From Ophiobolus disseminans (lineage: Eukaryota > Ascomycota > Dothideomycetes > Pleosporales > Phaeosphaeriaceae), in contig MU006248.1 of assembly GCA_010093685.1 (NCBI GenBank), positions 248,001-312,000 of the forward strand: a stretch of DNA of 64,000 nucleotides, given 5' to 3'. Made by a program: the position numbers and the translations under genes. The notes below the pieces were generated by a model. It worked only from the letters and a program-made list of their open reading frames with translations, did not search any database and had not been told where the DNA came from. This document shows, piece after piece, positions 33,023 to 44,527 of the stretch. The stretch's first letter is position 1, and every line of letters starts with the position of its first letter.

Positions 33023-35946
33023 TCACATCATCACACACGAACTTTGGGACTCGTCTCTTTCTTTTGCCTGTATTTCAATCTGTTCCTGCAATTTGCTGAC
33101 TTCAGTAGCTGAAAAGATGCTCCAAAAAATGTCAGAGGTTGTGAGTCCGCGGTCTGTGACAAACAGTGACTTCCGGTCTGCTTGAGCGCCTGCCATGATA
33201 AGTGCTTCACATGCTCGATACCATGCGTTCAAAACGCTCGGAGGTGTTGGAGTCCCGATACTGTCCTGCTTGTTGGCCTCATATATGGATAGCAAAAATA
33301 GTGCCCACACCGTTTCGCCATTGTAGCCCTGCTGTACTGGTTGATTCGGATCGGCTCCATGCGTGAGAAGCAACTGTACCATATCAACGTCTATACTGGG
33401 CTCGTCTCTAGTGGAATGATAGTCTAGCGAGATGGGTGTCGCTCTGCGCGGCCGGAGCGCATAATCAAGCAGCGGTCGTCCACGCTTCCCGGGCAAGAGT
33501 TTCGGGTCTGACTGCAGCTTCGCACCGACATACTTGACCAGTCGCGCTTGGATTGCCAAAGCGATAAAAGTACAATTACCTCCTTCTCGGTAGACATCAT
33601 GGCCTCGTGGTGCTGGTGAGTCTCTGGCGTGCGTCCAGTGGTTCTTGATTTTTCGAGAATGATGGCTGTTCACAGTATCCACTTCATCGAGCATAGCCAT
33701 GAGTGTTGCATGCTCCTTACTTTCGCCAGTCCGTTCGAATTCATGTGCGTAGTACAGAAGCTCGTCAGTGAGTCCGATGATCTGATGCAGGGATTCGCGA
33801 TCTCTGAAGTCGTTGATTGTCAATGCTTTGAGTAAGGCCAAGCAGACCTTACACAAGGATAGAAGTGGGCTGAAATCCGCTCTCAAATAGCTTTTAAGCT
33901 GATCATGGTAGCAGTCGCGGAGAAAATCGCGAACTGTTCGGTGGAGAAAGTCCACAGAATGACTCAGGAACACAGGGTGCGCACTCTCGTCGACAACAAG
34001 GAGATCTCCGCACCTATTCTGCACTCGAGACTTCCATGTGGGGTATAATTGCTCGAGCGCCGCATCTTGGACAGACTCGATCGGAGCTTGCAGAGCATAA
34101 TCGGGGTACGTTCGCTCCTTCTCGAGTAGCGCAAAGGCGTAGAGTGGGAGAGGTTGGACCTCGTGGACGGTGACGAGGAATGTTTGTGCCATCTCCTCCT
34201 TATGACGGTCCTTGATCCTCTCGATGATACGTTGGAAGTACTGTTCCAAGTCCGATGGGAAATCGTTGATGATTTTGAGAAGGGTAACGATTCCTTCGTC
34301 ACGCTCGACTTCGTAGATGATATCCCGCGTGACAAGATACACCCACAGCCAGACTCCGTCAGCATACTCAGAGATTTCGGTGATGATGGATTTACACTTT
34401 GGCTCAGAAGAAGCCAAACGCTGGAACTTTTTGCTTGTAGTCAGCCAGGTGCTGACATACTTTCGCATGTCTTCTTTTGTATGGTGTGCAATATCGAATG
34501 CGCGCCTATTGTTGCGCAATTCAGTCTCGTAGATCCTTCCAGGTCTACTCGAAGCGCAGATTTTGATGTGTGATGAGGCTGACAGTACACGAAGCAATGG
34601 TATAATGTCACTTTCGTCTCCATTGTATTCGTCGAGGCCGTCAATGAAGAAGCAAAATTTGGAATCGAGTTCTGTCCGTGTAGCGATATGCTCGAACATT
34701 GCCATCAGATGCTCTAGGTCCCAGGCTTCGTGCTCTAATCGATCTCCACAGTTTGATGGTATGAGTTCGGGTGCTGCCCTCAGTATTTGATACAGCAATG
34801 ACTGGATGAGTCCTGTGCGACTCTTCTGCATTTCGTTTCCTTGATTCCAGAAGAAATAACTGCTGATGTATAGCTTTGCTGATCCTGCCCATACTTTCAG
34901 GCTGTCGCGTGTGCGGCTACATTCAGCCACGTACTTCATGAGTGTTGATTTGCCACTTCCAGCCTGATACCATTAGTTGATTAATTATAAAGTCGATGGA
35001 TCCGCCACAGACTCACCTTGCCATAGATGTAGAACACGCTGTCGTTACACACTTTACTCTCTAGCCACAGATCGAAATCTGTACTTGCTGGGTCGTAGAT
35101 CCATTCGTTCGAACGCTGGTGCCTGAGAAGAATCTGTTCGAAGCGACGGCGTACCTCCGGAAAATACAAGCTTCTTACCACCATCACGTTCCGGGTCGAC
35201 GTCTTGTGATCATCCATAAGAACGTCGAGCTTGGTTTTTAGACTCTCCAGTTGCGCGACCTGATCCGCAATGCGTACTTCGATTTTCTCATCATGTGCTT
35301 GTGTTAAATCCAAAATGTCCCCGAGTATACGGTTCAGTTGAGACTCGTGGCGAATACCAAGATCATTTTGTGAGCGTTGGACTTCCCTGACGCTGGACAT
35401 GATTGAGTCATTTTGCTTCCTATAACAATTCAATCAGCAAATGGACCCCGGAAGATGCTTTTGAACGCGCGGAGGAGTTGCTGGCGAATCAAAGGATACC
35501 TACGTGTGCAGTGCGAAACGAATATTGCTCCTGATCCGTTCGTCCAACGCCGCCAGTCGCTTCCCCAGGTCTTGTAAATCATTGTGGCTCCAGAAACTTT
35601 GTAGAGCAACTCGACTACTCTCAATTGTTTTTGATCTTGCATCTGATCGAACTTTGAGCTTTTTCATTGCCTTGCGCAACTGCAAATACAAGCGTTCGGA
35701 CTCTTGAACCATCGACATAATTCGGATCTCGTCCTCTGAAGCCTTTGGTCCGCCTCTTCTTTGGTTTATGATCGAGGTATTCAAATTTCGAATATGCTTG
35801 ATGCTGCTGTCCAGCTCGCTAACTTCCGAAGTCATGCCGTCGACCGAGCGGCGCACGCTCTTGCTTCCCGAAATCACCTTGAGCCCGAAATCGACAAAGG
35901 TGACGATTCCTGCTACCAAGCCGATAATGGAAATTGGGTCCGCCAT
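33023..35946 (-). CDS. NLR-like NACHT protein with fungal N-terminal domain and C-terminal ankyrin repeats
   Basis: Exons 35504-35946, 35017-35419 and 33023-34963 (introns 84 and 53 nt) give 928 residues. The N terminus MADPISIIGLVAGIVTFVDF begins the domain found at the head of many fungal NACHT proteins (about residues 1-120, helical, used in signalling or cell death). A coiled region follows. The nucleotide-binding domain has its P-loop at 281-289 (GKAGSGKST), which is split by the second intron, Walker B FCFFIDGLDE at 385-394 and sensor ICASSRPGR. A winged-helix stretch with VDFLHRTVRDFL comes next, then weak ankyrin-type repeats (VQLLLTHGADPN near 815). It is a STAND ATPase, by family a non-self recognition receptor. 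The gene looks intact. Confidence 0.9.
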
Positions 35947-36502
35947 AGGTACTGATAACTGCGATGGAGAGAGATAGTGTGTGAAGATTAGGCAGGATGA
36001 TGACTTGGGCAGGCTGAACTGGCGATGCGACTCTGCGTTGCGCACCGTAGCTCAGCCTCGTCCTTCGTCGTAATTCCGCTTCATTATTGGTAAGACGAAA
36101 ATTTCAGGGCACCCATGGCGGGGTCTTTGCAGGCGCTTCGGCTGGGTACAAGGTTCTTTCCCCACGTTTCACGTGCCTAGGTGCGACACCCCGATTCCCA
36201 TCTTCATCTCCTGGACAACAACAATGCCGATTCCATCGACATGAACGTCTTGATGTTGCGGCTCGTCAATTAATCAATGTAGATCATGGTCACCAGTGGG
36301 ATTGAATTGAAGCAAGCCGCATTCATCTAGCGTCAATACACTCCCGCCCCGAGACTTCGCAGTATGGTTTCCCTGACGCCTTACGTGCAACAACAGTAAC
36401 TCATCAAACCCGTAAGTAGCTCTACATTTAAGGTTGGAGGTCGCCATAGTTATATCTATTGACGTCTACCTAGGTACAATCTAGTCCTCATCTGTACCAA
36501 CC
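35947..36502. other. Intergenic between divergent genes
   Basis: Presumed divergent promoters of the NACHT-ankyrin gene and the two-TM protein gene. Nothing else is supported. Confidence 0.45.
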
Positions 36503-36811
36503 ATGGACGTCGAAAATATCGAGGGCAACGTTGAGACGCCCTTGTTGGGAGAAGAACTCGATAGCTCTACTTCGCTCTGGGAACATGACAAAGGGTTCGT
36601 CCGGATACCCGCGCAAATTGTACGGTGGCTCGTTCTCTTCATCGTGCAGAACATTTGGATGGTCATGTTAAGCGCTATCATGATCATCGCGGGTATCCTT
36701 TTGGCAATATCAGTCAAACAAGGAGATGTGCCAATATATCTTCTCATCGTAGTTGCAGGCTCGGCAATTGCCCTGGCTGTCGTTGGGCGGATAAGTCAAG
36801 AAAGCACATAA
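36503..36811 (+). CDS. Small two-helix membrane protein, unknown function
   Basis: 102 residues, single exon, ATG at 36503. The N-terminal 30 residues are acidic (MDVENIEGNVETPLLGEELD). Two hydrophobic helices follow, at about 42-71 (VRWLVLFIVQNIWMVMLSAI onward) and 78-96 (IYLLIVVAGSAIALAVVG), then a short polar tail. The PLLGEE sequence resembles an acidic sorting-type head of endomembrane proteins, but this is only suggestive. No named family recognised. Confidence 0.55.
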   Translation: MDVENIEGNVETPLLGEELDSSTSLWEHDKGFVRIPAQIVRWLVLFIVQNIWMVMLSAIMIIAGILLAISVKQGDVPIYLLIVVAGSAIALAVVGRISQEST

Positions 36812-37078
36812 GCATTATACTCGACCCGCTGCAGAAGCTCAAAAGCTGAAGTTGAACAACTGTACCATCATCTCCAGGACTGGTTGTGGTAGCCAAGGAA
36901 GTGCCTCAATTCATGGAAACGACAAAGCCGTCACGGACTTGTGATTGCGTGCTCATTGGAAATAACGACGGATCCAACTAGCGACTCAACACGATTCTTG
37001 AGATGTTGTATCCGGCAGCGATTGCAAAACGCAAGACACCGAATCGGAAGGCTAAGGGGGTCCTTCCATCAAGGAGAA

Positions 37079-37762
37079 TCACACCAGGCTACCACCATAA
37101 AACAATATCGCGTCCACAATTACGTTGTGGATATTTGCCACCGCATCAGCACCCTCCTTGGTCTTCGCCTCTCCAATCCTAGGATTCGTCTTCAACAGCG
37201 TCGCCGCGCTAAACGTATCGTGATCATACAACAACAAATTCAAACTCGCAATGACAACAAGAGTGAGACCTCCCTCCTTGAAGGCATCGGCCTTCGCCTT
37301 CAAGTTCTTCGTGGCGTTGGGAATGGAAACATTGACTGTATCGACGAGGTCAGCATTGGAATGATCCAGGATGTGGGACGGTGCACGCGCAGAAGCGCGA
37401 CAGCCATTAGGGAACAAATATACAATCGTATTCGGGAACTCACCTGTCGAAACAACCGCATCAACAACCTGCCTACTATCCTCAACGCTAAACGGCAGCG
37501 CCGCAACCGCATGCCTAAGCCCCGCTCGATTCACCCTATGAATCTCCGCTACACCCAGCAGCACAGGCGTGCCATCGACAAGCGACGTGGGCAGCGGCGA
37601 GCCCTGGAAAGCCTGCACGGTTGCGTCGAGCGCTAGCACTGCATTGTGGATATTGATGACATCTTGCTTGACTGTCTGGCCCGTGGGAAGAAATTGTCGA
37701 GACTCAAGCGGAAGGGACGACGCGAGTGGGAGGAGGGAAATGAGGAGGGTGGGGAAGTACAT
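37079..37762 (-). CDS. Secreted HsbA / cell-wall galactomannoprotein-like protein
   Basis: Exons 37444-37762 and 37079-37335 (intron 108 nt, GTGAGT..ATACAG) give 191 residues. The unspliced frame stays open across the intron, so an annotation without it would carry a foreign 36-residue insert. The signal peptide is about residues 1-16 (MYFPTLLISLLPLASS). The mature part shows the family pattern DVINIHNAVLALDATVQAF, SLVDGTPVLL, and a C-terminal DAVANIHNVIVDAI hel­ix. Members bind hydrophobic surfaces and recruit esterases or contribute to the cell wall (Aspergillus HsbA, Mp1-type). There are no cysteines in the conserved part, as usual. Confidence 0.82.
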   Translation of the reverse strand: MYFPTLLISLLPLASSLPLESRQFLPTGQTVKQDVINIHNAVLALDATVQAFQGSPLPTSLVDGTPVLLGVAEIHRVNRAGLRHAVAALPFSVEDSRQVVDAVVSTGEFPNTIVYLFPNGCRASARAPSHILDHSNADLVDTVNVSIPNATKNLKAKADAFKEGGLTLVVIASLNLLLYDHDTFSAATLLKTNPRIGEAKTKEGADAVANIHNVIVDAILFYGGSLV

Positions 37763-38185
37763 GATGCTGTGGGACGAGTAGGAAGTTGCAAATGTGCCCA
37801 ATTCACCTTTGACGTTTGACGTGGAATTTGTAGTCGTTAGTGCAGCCGAGGCACGTCACTGGCGTCAATATTCAATCGTTTAGCGTGGAAGATCTGTAGA
37901 TCATATCGGAGAGGACTCCGAGTGATGAAGGCATGGACAACAAAGACCACATGGCAACGCCTACTCTTTCCGTATGTTCGCGCACGAGGTGATGGACTAA
38001 TCTCGTACATTCCATATCACTGATGGACGTCAAGTGTCAAACTTAGAAGACAACGACCATATAAAAGTAGACGCACTCTTTCTTACTAGCCCAAATACAA
38101 CCGCACCACCACGCAGAGACAAAGTGCGATACTTTGACAAAACTAAAAAGAAGTAAAGAAACCACACAGCAGTGATTCGACCGCA
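37763..38185. other. Intergenic
   Basis: HsbA-type gene promoter and spacer. A TATAAAA sequence near 38060 on the plus strand has no obvious gene behind it. Confidence 0.4.
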
Positions 38186-38810
38186 CTACAAGATACATCC
38201 AATCAGCCCATCAAATACAAAGCCTTGAGACAAACCCCTCCTATCCCACCACCCCTCAAGAACCTCATTTTCACCTTTTAGGACAGCGACAGCACGTCGC
38301 CAGACCTCTCGCAGAGGATAGAAATGACTGTCCTTTCTGCGGTAACACGCCTTGAATCTCTCACGGCACTTCACGATCAAACTCCCACCAATCTGCCCGC
38401 GCTTTTTCTCCGATCATATCATAAACGCCATGCATACACTCCCGCCAAACTCGTTGGCAAGCACGAGCTACACATCAGCATTTCTGTCGCCTTGAGCGGG
38501 AAACGGTACCAGCAGCGCGCGCAGCATAACATAGCACAGCGAAAACGGCGGTGCTTGAGCTATATCTACTAACCGCGCATGATCATACATGTCGACACGC
38601 GAAACGTCGCGAAAACGCGCTGCGAGGACGATGGATGTGTAAATCGGGAGCACAGAGAGGCGAACGAACCAGCCAACGGAGATAGAGATATGGATCTAGA
38701 TAGAGAGGACCGTGCGACTTCTCGTCCAATTTTTGCAAGAGCTTGTCGATGAAGTAATTCGAACTCAATAGCCAGATATCGAACTCCACTGCAGATGTAT
38801 ACAACGGCGA
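38186..38810 (-). CDS. Possible small multi-exon gene, unresolved
   Basis: Two coding-like minus-strand segments are seen. One follows a CTGCAG acceptor near 38791 and reads EFDIWLLSSNYFIDKLLQKL with further Leu/Tyr-rich residues. The other follows a GGGCAG acceptor near 38394 and reads GSLIVKCRERFKACYRRKD to a stop at 38186. I could not connect them with certainty, find a start codon, or name a family. Confidence 0.25.
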
Positions 38811-39514
38811 TTATCCTTGTCAAACATCGCGAAACTTGCGTCAGCCCAAAAGATCGATACTGATGCAGCCCGTCTTTGTGACTGACATCAACGTGGGAAA
38901 GGAATGTAATTGGGCGCAGAAAGATGCCCGGATTGGGAGGACATACACCGTGGCGAACTAACGTAATAGACTAGCCTGAACACCCTCGCTGCGATCAAAG
39001 TATAGTTCATCGCGTAATTATGGTCGTTGACAGGACTACGGAACGGCACGGATACTTGGGGTTGAATGAGTGTTTACCGCCTGGAAGCCTGAAGGGCCAG
39101 GAGATAGGACTGCATAGCCCGAGTCCCGAGTCTCGTCGCCGCTTGGCTACCATGATCAGGTCTTTGTCCTGCTCGTCTGCATTCACTAAAACCCATGGCC
39201 GGCTAGATTCTTGCTTTCCGACGTTGTGTAGTATTGTCTCGCTACGCTTGCGCGCTTGTTCAAATCGTGCAGAGGCAGCGTGTTTTGTGATACCTGGCTG
39301 TTACACTGCCATCTGTCATGATCACCAAGAACATGGTAATGTTATGGTTGCGTTGGGAGGTTGGAGGGTAGGAATAGGTCCAGGGAGAGAGAGAGCAGGT
39401 TGCACGTGAAGCTCATGAAGCAAAATGTGCAATGCACTGATTATTCGATTCAACACTGGTGAGGATATTCAGGAAACGGCATTGTCGCCATCGCATCGAG
39501 CGTTTGCCATCTGA
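38811..39514. other. Intergenic, no gene recognised
   Basis: Only a short plus-strand frame (39020-39409) with no domain. Nothing supported. Confidence 0.4.
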
Positions 39515-40085
39515 TCACGATTCCGCGAGCTTGCCCAGCGCATCTCCATCGACCCTCAAGCCCACCCACTCGTCCTTTTTCTTCGCACCAATGAGCTCAC
39601 TCTGGTAGAACTGCAGACTCGGCTCGTTCCAGTCGAGACAGCTCCATTCGAGTCTCTTGCCATCGACCTTGAGGACTTCCTTGGCCAGCTCTTTCAGCAG
39701 TGCCTTGCCGTATCCCTTCTTGCGGTACGCAGGCTTGACGAACAGGTCCTCGAGGTATATGCCCGGCTTGCCAGTCCATGTGCTGTAGTTGAAGAAGTAC
39801 AGGGCCATTCCGGCGGCGGTGCCGTCGGCGTCGGTGAGGAGGAGGGTTCGCGCGAAGCCTCCCGTGAAGGTGGAGGTGGCGGGGTCGTGGTGCGAGAGCG
39901 TGCGGTTGAGGGACTCGACGGTGGCTTCGACGGACGAGGAGGCCTTTTCGTAGTCGGCGAGTTCTTGGATCAAGCCGAGAATGGTGGGTAAATCTGCAGC
40001 TTGTATTAGGCGAAGAAGGTCGTTCAATGCCAGACTACTGACCTTCACGTGTCGCATGACGAATGTGGAAGTTATTTGACTGCAT
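39515..40085 (-). CDS. GNAT acetyltransferase, diamine/polyamine N-acetyltransferase-like
   Basis: Exon 40043-40085 (MQSNNFHIRHATRE) joins exon 39515-39993 across a 49-nt intron ending CTGCAG. An acceptor 6 nt earlier would add two residues. The product is 173 residues. Features are the start IRHAT.ED.PTIL, QELADYEKA, then WTGKPGIYLEDLFVKPAYRK, KGYGKALLKELAKE (acetyl-CoA pyrophosphate-binding loop) and LEWSCLDWNEPSLQFYQS. This order is that of the spermidine/spermine N1-acetyltransferase group. The likely role is cytosolic polyamine or thialysine acetylation; the exact substrate cannot be read from sequence. Confidence 0.88.
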
Positions 40086-40211
40086 TGTATGTGATCGATG
40101 CTAAGCAATTGAGGACGAGGATTGCACCGTGGAGGACGTTTGTGGCTTCAAATTGCTGCAATGCGGCTCAAGTGCGGGACGGGAGAGTCGACGTCGGCGG
40201 TCGGAATAACG

Positions 40212-41543
40212 TCACCGCTTGCGCAAGGCGCCGTCCTCGTCGATGATGCCTGCCTCCAGACGCTTTCTCTTCCACACTTCGAGATCCTTCCGCAACGGGT
40301 TGCTTTCAGGCAGGTGCTCGGCATAGAAAGGAAAGCGCACATATTCGCCCTTGTTGTTGCGCGGCTGGAGGTCACGATCGAAACTCTCTTTGGGTTCGGG
40401 TGGTGGCCGCTGCAGTGACTTTCCTTTGGTGTCAACACCAGCAAACAGCGATTCGTCACTTGGAGCGTGGTATATCTTGGGGTCGATGAGTTGTATGGCT
40501 TCACCCCAAATGGCCACCCAATGCTTACGCTCCTCGTTGTACTCGACCTTACAGCACAGCCTCAGGATTCTCGAGTACATGCGCCGCATGAACTTTGGCG
40601 TGATGTTGTGCGGCCGCCACATTCCTGCTGGCCTGTCTGCTTTGCTCAGCTTGTCCATTCTCATGGCATCGAGTATTGTCCGTTCGACATGTACAGGATC
40701 TGGCTCCGGCACCGTAGTCTGCGCCCTTCGTTTGACTAGGTCGACATGCTTTTCCTTGAGGATCATGGCGCGGATGTTGTCCCACTCAGAGGCTGGTAAT
40801 GGTGGTAGGAAGCGATCCATAGTGTGAGCATACCAGCGTCGGACGTTGTTGCGTGCTCGCTTGATGGGCATGGGCCGCATCCACACGTTGAGCGCGGGCG
40901 TCTTCATGGCAGGCCCCTTCAGATCGCGATGGATCGAGATGCCCTTCTGATACTGCGACTTGAGGACGGCGCGCAGTCGCGAGTAGCGGTCAGAGATGTT
41001 GATGACATGATTGCCTTTTGTTCCCGGCTTTGGCGCGTCGAAATACTGCAAGGACTGCATGCTGCTGTAGTACAACCCTTGCAGTGGTGCTGGACCCTCA
41101 AAGTCGGACGCAGCGCGGAAAGCTCCCCCGTCGAGAACAGGGTCAGGCTTGAGTACGTCGGCGAGGAGCGTGTACTTCCTCCTCCCCATGCGCCCGTAGG
41201 CAAAGAAGAGGGCCTTCTGCAGACATGGTATCTCGCCTTGGTTCGCGCGACGCAGGTAGTAGAGGCCCTTTTGCGCCTTCTTCTGCAACTTGCTGGCACG
41301 CTCAGTGATGATGCTCACGTGGCGTCTCTTGAAGGCCCTGTGGCGGTACTTCTCGACGGCCTGCACCGCAAAGGAAGCGGTGGCATTCTGCTTGGGCTGG
41401 TACGCCTTGAAGCGGCTCACGATGTAGCGGCGGAAATACTGGCGGGCGACTGCATCGGGCAGGTACGTGGCCTCGCGCAGGAGGGCGCGCAGCAGGTGGA
41501 TGGATTTAGTCTGCGAGGGCGCCCGTAGAATTGAGGCCAACAT
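40212..41543 (-). CDS. LYR-motif protein, probably mitochondrial
   Basis: Single exon, 443 residues from the ATG at 41543. The N terminus MLASILRAPSQTKSIHLLRA is followed by LLREATYLPDAVARQYFRRY, the LYR-type leucine/arginine pattern of Complex1_LYR proteins, with a KKRHVS-like basic stretch after it. The remaining 330 residues are basic, with PALNVWMRPMPIKRARN and RRMYSRILRLCCKVEYNEER as distinct blocks, and are much longer than ordinary LYR accessory factors. Such long fungal LYR proteins are likely mitochondrial assembly or ribosome factors; this is inference. The gene is divergent from the APSES gene, with start codons 362 bp apart. Confidence 0.75.
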   Translation of the reverse strand: MLASILRAPSQTKSIHLLRALLREATYLPDAVARQYFRRYIVSRFKAYQPKQNATASFAVQAVEKYRHRAFKRRHVSIITERASKLQKKAQKGLYYLRRANQGEIPCLQKALFFAYGRMGRRKYTLLADVLKPDPVLDGGAFRAASDFEGPAPLQGLYYSSMQSLQYFDAPKPGTKGNHVINISDRYSRLRAVLKSQYQKGISIHRDLKGPAMKTPALNVWMRPMPIKRARNNVRRWYAHTMDRFLPPLPASEWDNIRAMILKEKHVDLVKRRAQTTVPEPDPVHVERTILDAMRMDKLSKADRPAGMWRPHNITPKFMRRMYSRILRLCCKVEYNEERKHWVAIWGEAIQLIDPKIYHAPSDESLFAGVDTKGKSLQRPPPEPKESFDRDLQPRNNKGEYVRFPFYAEHLPESNPLRKDLEVWKRKRLEAGIIDEDGALRKR

Positions 41544-41905
41544 GAGACGAAACAACGGCGACGAGTGGTGGTTGCGCTGCGAAAAGCACACCAGACGCTG
41601 TGCCGGCGTGATTGGCTGTGTCGCAATCTGTGCGCAACCGAGAGACGCGTGAACGCGAGATCTCCACTCCCGACCACGACGAAGACGCCAATCCACCCCG
41701 CCCGTCGCCAGCGGCACTGCAGAGACGCTCCACACTGCGCGCAACCCGCCATAACACTGTCCACTGCGCTCATATTGCAACACCGTCCACGGCCGCCCTT
41801 TGCACCTGCCCCCCTATCGCATCGTGACCGCCTACCCACCCCAGCCTCCCATGCCCGCCGCTTGACGCTTCCACCTTCACTGCACCACACGCCCGCCCGC
41901 GCAGG
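41544..41905. promoter_or_regulatory. Bidirectional promoter region (LYR gene / APSES gene)
   Basis: The 362 bp between the two start codons must hold both promoters. The right half is strongly C-rich on the plus strand, as is common in leaders of fungal regulatory genes. ACGCGT, the core of an MluI cell-cycle box, occurs at about 41644. It could allow autoregulation by the Mbp1-type factor, but one short site is weak evidence. Confidence 0.45.
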
Positions 41906-44527
41906 ATGCAAGTCGCGCGCCCGTCGCTCTCCGCCTCGTTCCCCGCCGGCTCGCCGCCGCAGGCTGCAATGTACCACAACTCCCCCCACGGCGGCCCCGG
42001 ACTCATGGCCGCGCCCGCCGGCTTCAACCGCTCCTTCTCCGACGCCAACGGCTACCAGCAGCACCCCATGGAGAAGCCGCAGATCTACACGGCCGTCTAC
42101 TCGGGCGTCAGCGTCTACGAGATGGAGGTCAACCGCGTCGCCGTCATGCGCCGACGCTCCGACGGCTGGCTCAACGCTACTCAGATCCTGAAAGTGGCCG
42201 GCGTCGACAAGGGCAAGCGCACAAAGGTGCTGGAGAAGGAGATACTGACGGGCGAGCACGAGAAGGTGCAGGGTGGATACGGCAAATACCAGGGCACGTG
42301 GATCAACTACCGCCGGGGGAGGGAGTTCTGTCGCCAGTACGGGGTCGAGGATGTCCTGCGCCCGCTGCTCGACTATGACATCAGCGTGGATGGCAACGCC
42401 GGCCAGGGCATCGAGACGCCGACCAAGGAGCAGGCCATGGCAGCAAATAGGAAGCGCTTCTACACCCAAAGCATGGACGGCCGCAGCACCAGCCAGAACG
42501 TCGGTGGCACCTTCTTCTCCAACATATCCTCAACCGCAACCAGCGCACTGGCCGCTATGAACAAGGTTGCCCGCCTCAACTCGCCTGCGCCGCCGCGACC
42601 GGGAAGCTCCTCACAGGGCCGGAGAGCCACGGGTCGTCCTTCCCAAGGCCCAATCGCAAGCCAGGACTCGTTCCGGACCAGCAGCCAGCAGAGTGTGCAG
42701 AGCCTTGCCTCTGAACGCAGCTTCAGCGGTGCCAATGGCCACACAGACTCGGCATACGGCACCGGATTGGAAGACCCACAAGAGCCACCGAGGAAGCGGC
42801 TGCGCATGTCCCAGGAGGAGTCCTTCTCGCAGCCAAATGGTGCTGACCTGTCCATGCGCGATCATGGCTCGCCAACTGAGCCGAGCGAGTCCTTCTACCA
42901 GCAGACCGGACATCGCATCACGCTTCCGGATGGTGAGGTGCCGTCAGCCCTGCCCCCTCTACCCCACCCAGACACGAAACACAGCGAGGAGAAACAAGCT
43001 ATGCTTACAGACTTGTTCGCCGATCAGACACGGACGGACTTCACCAATCATCCTGCGATACTGCATCTTTCTGGAGCTGACCTGGACATGCCCATTGACA
43101 ATGCTGCGAATACCGCACTGCATTGGGCCGCGACACTCGCTCGGGTATCGTTGATGCGACTGCTGGTTTCAAAAGGCGCAAACATGTTCAGAGGCAATGC
43201 TGCGGGCCAGACACCGCTGATGAGCGCCGTCTCTGTCAACAACAGCCTGGACCACAGCTGCTTTCCGGAAACACTCGAGATCCTCGCCCCACTCATTGAG
43301 CTTCGAGACACGCAAGGTCGGACGATCCTCCATCACATCGCCGTCACGTGCGCGATTAAAGGTCGGGCGGCGTCAAGCAAATACTACCTCGAGGCTTTGC
43401 TGGAATACCTTGTGCGAAGTAATATCGGCGCGAGCCAAACCATGTCATTCCAGGATAACTACCCCAAGCCAATCGGCTTAATGCGATTCATGCAGGAAAT
43501 GGTCAATGCTCGGGACAAGGCTGGCAATACGGCACTGAACCTGGCAGCACGCATCGGCAATCGCAATATCATCTCGCAGCTCATGGAGGTGCAGGCAGAC
43601 CCTACCATACCGAACCACAAGGGTACACGGCCGATCGACTTCGGCGTCGGCAGTGATGGTGGAGAGCTTCATGCTGCGGAACTTGCAAGCAGTCCAAGCA
43701 AAGGCAAAGCACCGTTAAGCAAGGTGGAGGAGACGAGTCGCGAGATTCAGCCATGTAAGTTTGCAAGCTCGTCATACCTGATGCCGTACTAACACTCTTC
43801 AGTAATGAGTGGTTTCCTCCAATCTGCGTCCATGCAATTCACGCAAGAAGCGCGCCTCAAACAAGACGCCATTGATCGGACCAACGAGCTCATCACCCAG
43901 CTCTCCAGCCAACAAAAGCAGGAGCAGCAAAAGCTCGAGCATCTCCGCGCTCGGTTACGGCTGCGACAAGACCGCGCCAAACGCATAGCCAACCTCAAGC
44001 GCTGGCTAGAACTCCAACGGCACATGCTCGCCATCAACGCCGGCGCAACCGATCTCCACGAGAAGCGCCGGATAGGTTACGCCGACGCCGAGGGTGCGGG
44101 CGTCATCGTCAACGAAGAAGACCTCCCCTACGAACTTCGACAAGCCGGCGAGCACCTCCTCCGTCAGGCGTCAGACGGCCCGATATACCTCTCCACCCCA
44201 ATGCCTATCGACCCATCCGCCATCTCCACACAACAAATATCTCCCCTCCTGTCGCAAATATCGACGACTTTCCTCCGACATCGCCTGGACACGTACACGC
44301 ACTCCAACGCCGCACTGCTAAATCGCAGTCGCAAGCTCAAGGAGAAGGACGGCCAGCTTGAACAGATGTATCGCAAGGTCGTGTCGTTGTGCACCAAGGT
44401 TGAGGAGGGGAGGATTGAGGATTGTCTGGAGAGTTTGGTGGCTGCGCTGGATAGTGAGGAGGGTGAGGGCGTGGAGGTTGGGAGGGTGAGGGAGTTTTTA
44501 AGGAAGGTTGAGGGGGTGGAGACGTGA
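41906..44527 (+). CDS. mbp1: APSES-domain, ankyrin-repeat cell-cycle transcription factor (Mbp1/Res-type, MBF subunit)
   Basis: Exons 41906-43754 and 43803-44527 (48-nt intron with TACTAAC branch site) give 857 residues. The KilA-N/APSES DNA-binding domain is at about residues 58-158: YTAVYSGVSVYEMEVNRVAV, then RRRSDGWLNATQILKVAGVD, KGKRTKVLEKEI and GGYGKYQGTWINYRRGREF. A disordered Ser/Pro-rich linker follows. Ankyrin repeats are at about 385-600 (NTALHWAATLARVSLMRLLV, GNTALNLAARIGNRNII). A coiled coil in the second exon (LITQLSSQQKQEQQKLEHLR) is the expected Swi6-type dimerisation region. The factor binds MCB elements and drives G1/S transcription in the nucleus. Intact and in the core-gene part of the window. 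Confidence 0.93.

Noticed and set aside
40824..41528. Plus-strand frame of 234 codons opposite the LYR gene
   Set aside because: No domain or splice signals, and the minus-strand frame carries the LYR-type motif.
41417..42469. Minus-strand frame of 350 codons over the APSES gene start
   Set aside because: It overlaps the APSES DNA-binding exon, which is certain. The translation is a low-information Val/Gly/Arg mix from GC-rich third positions.
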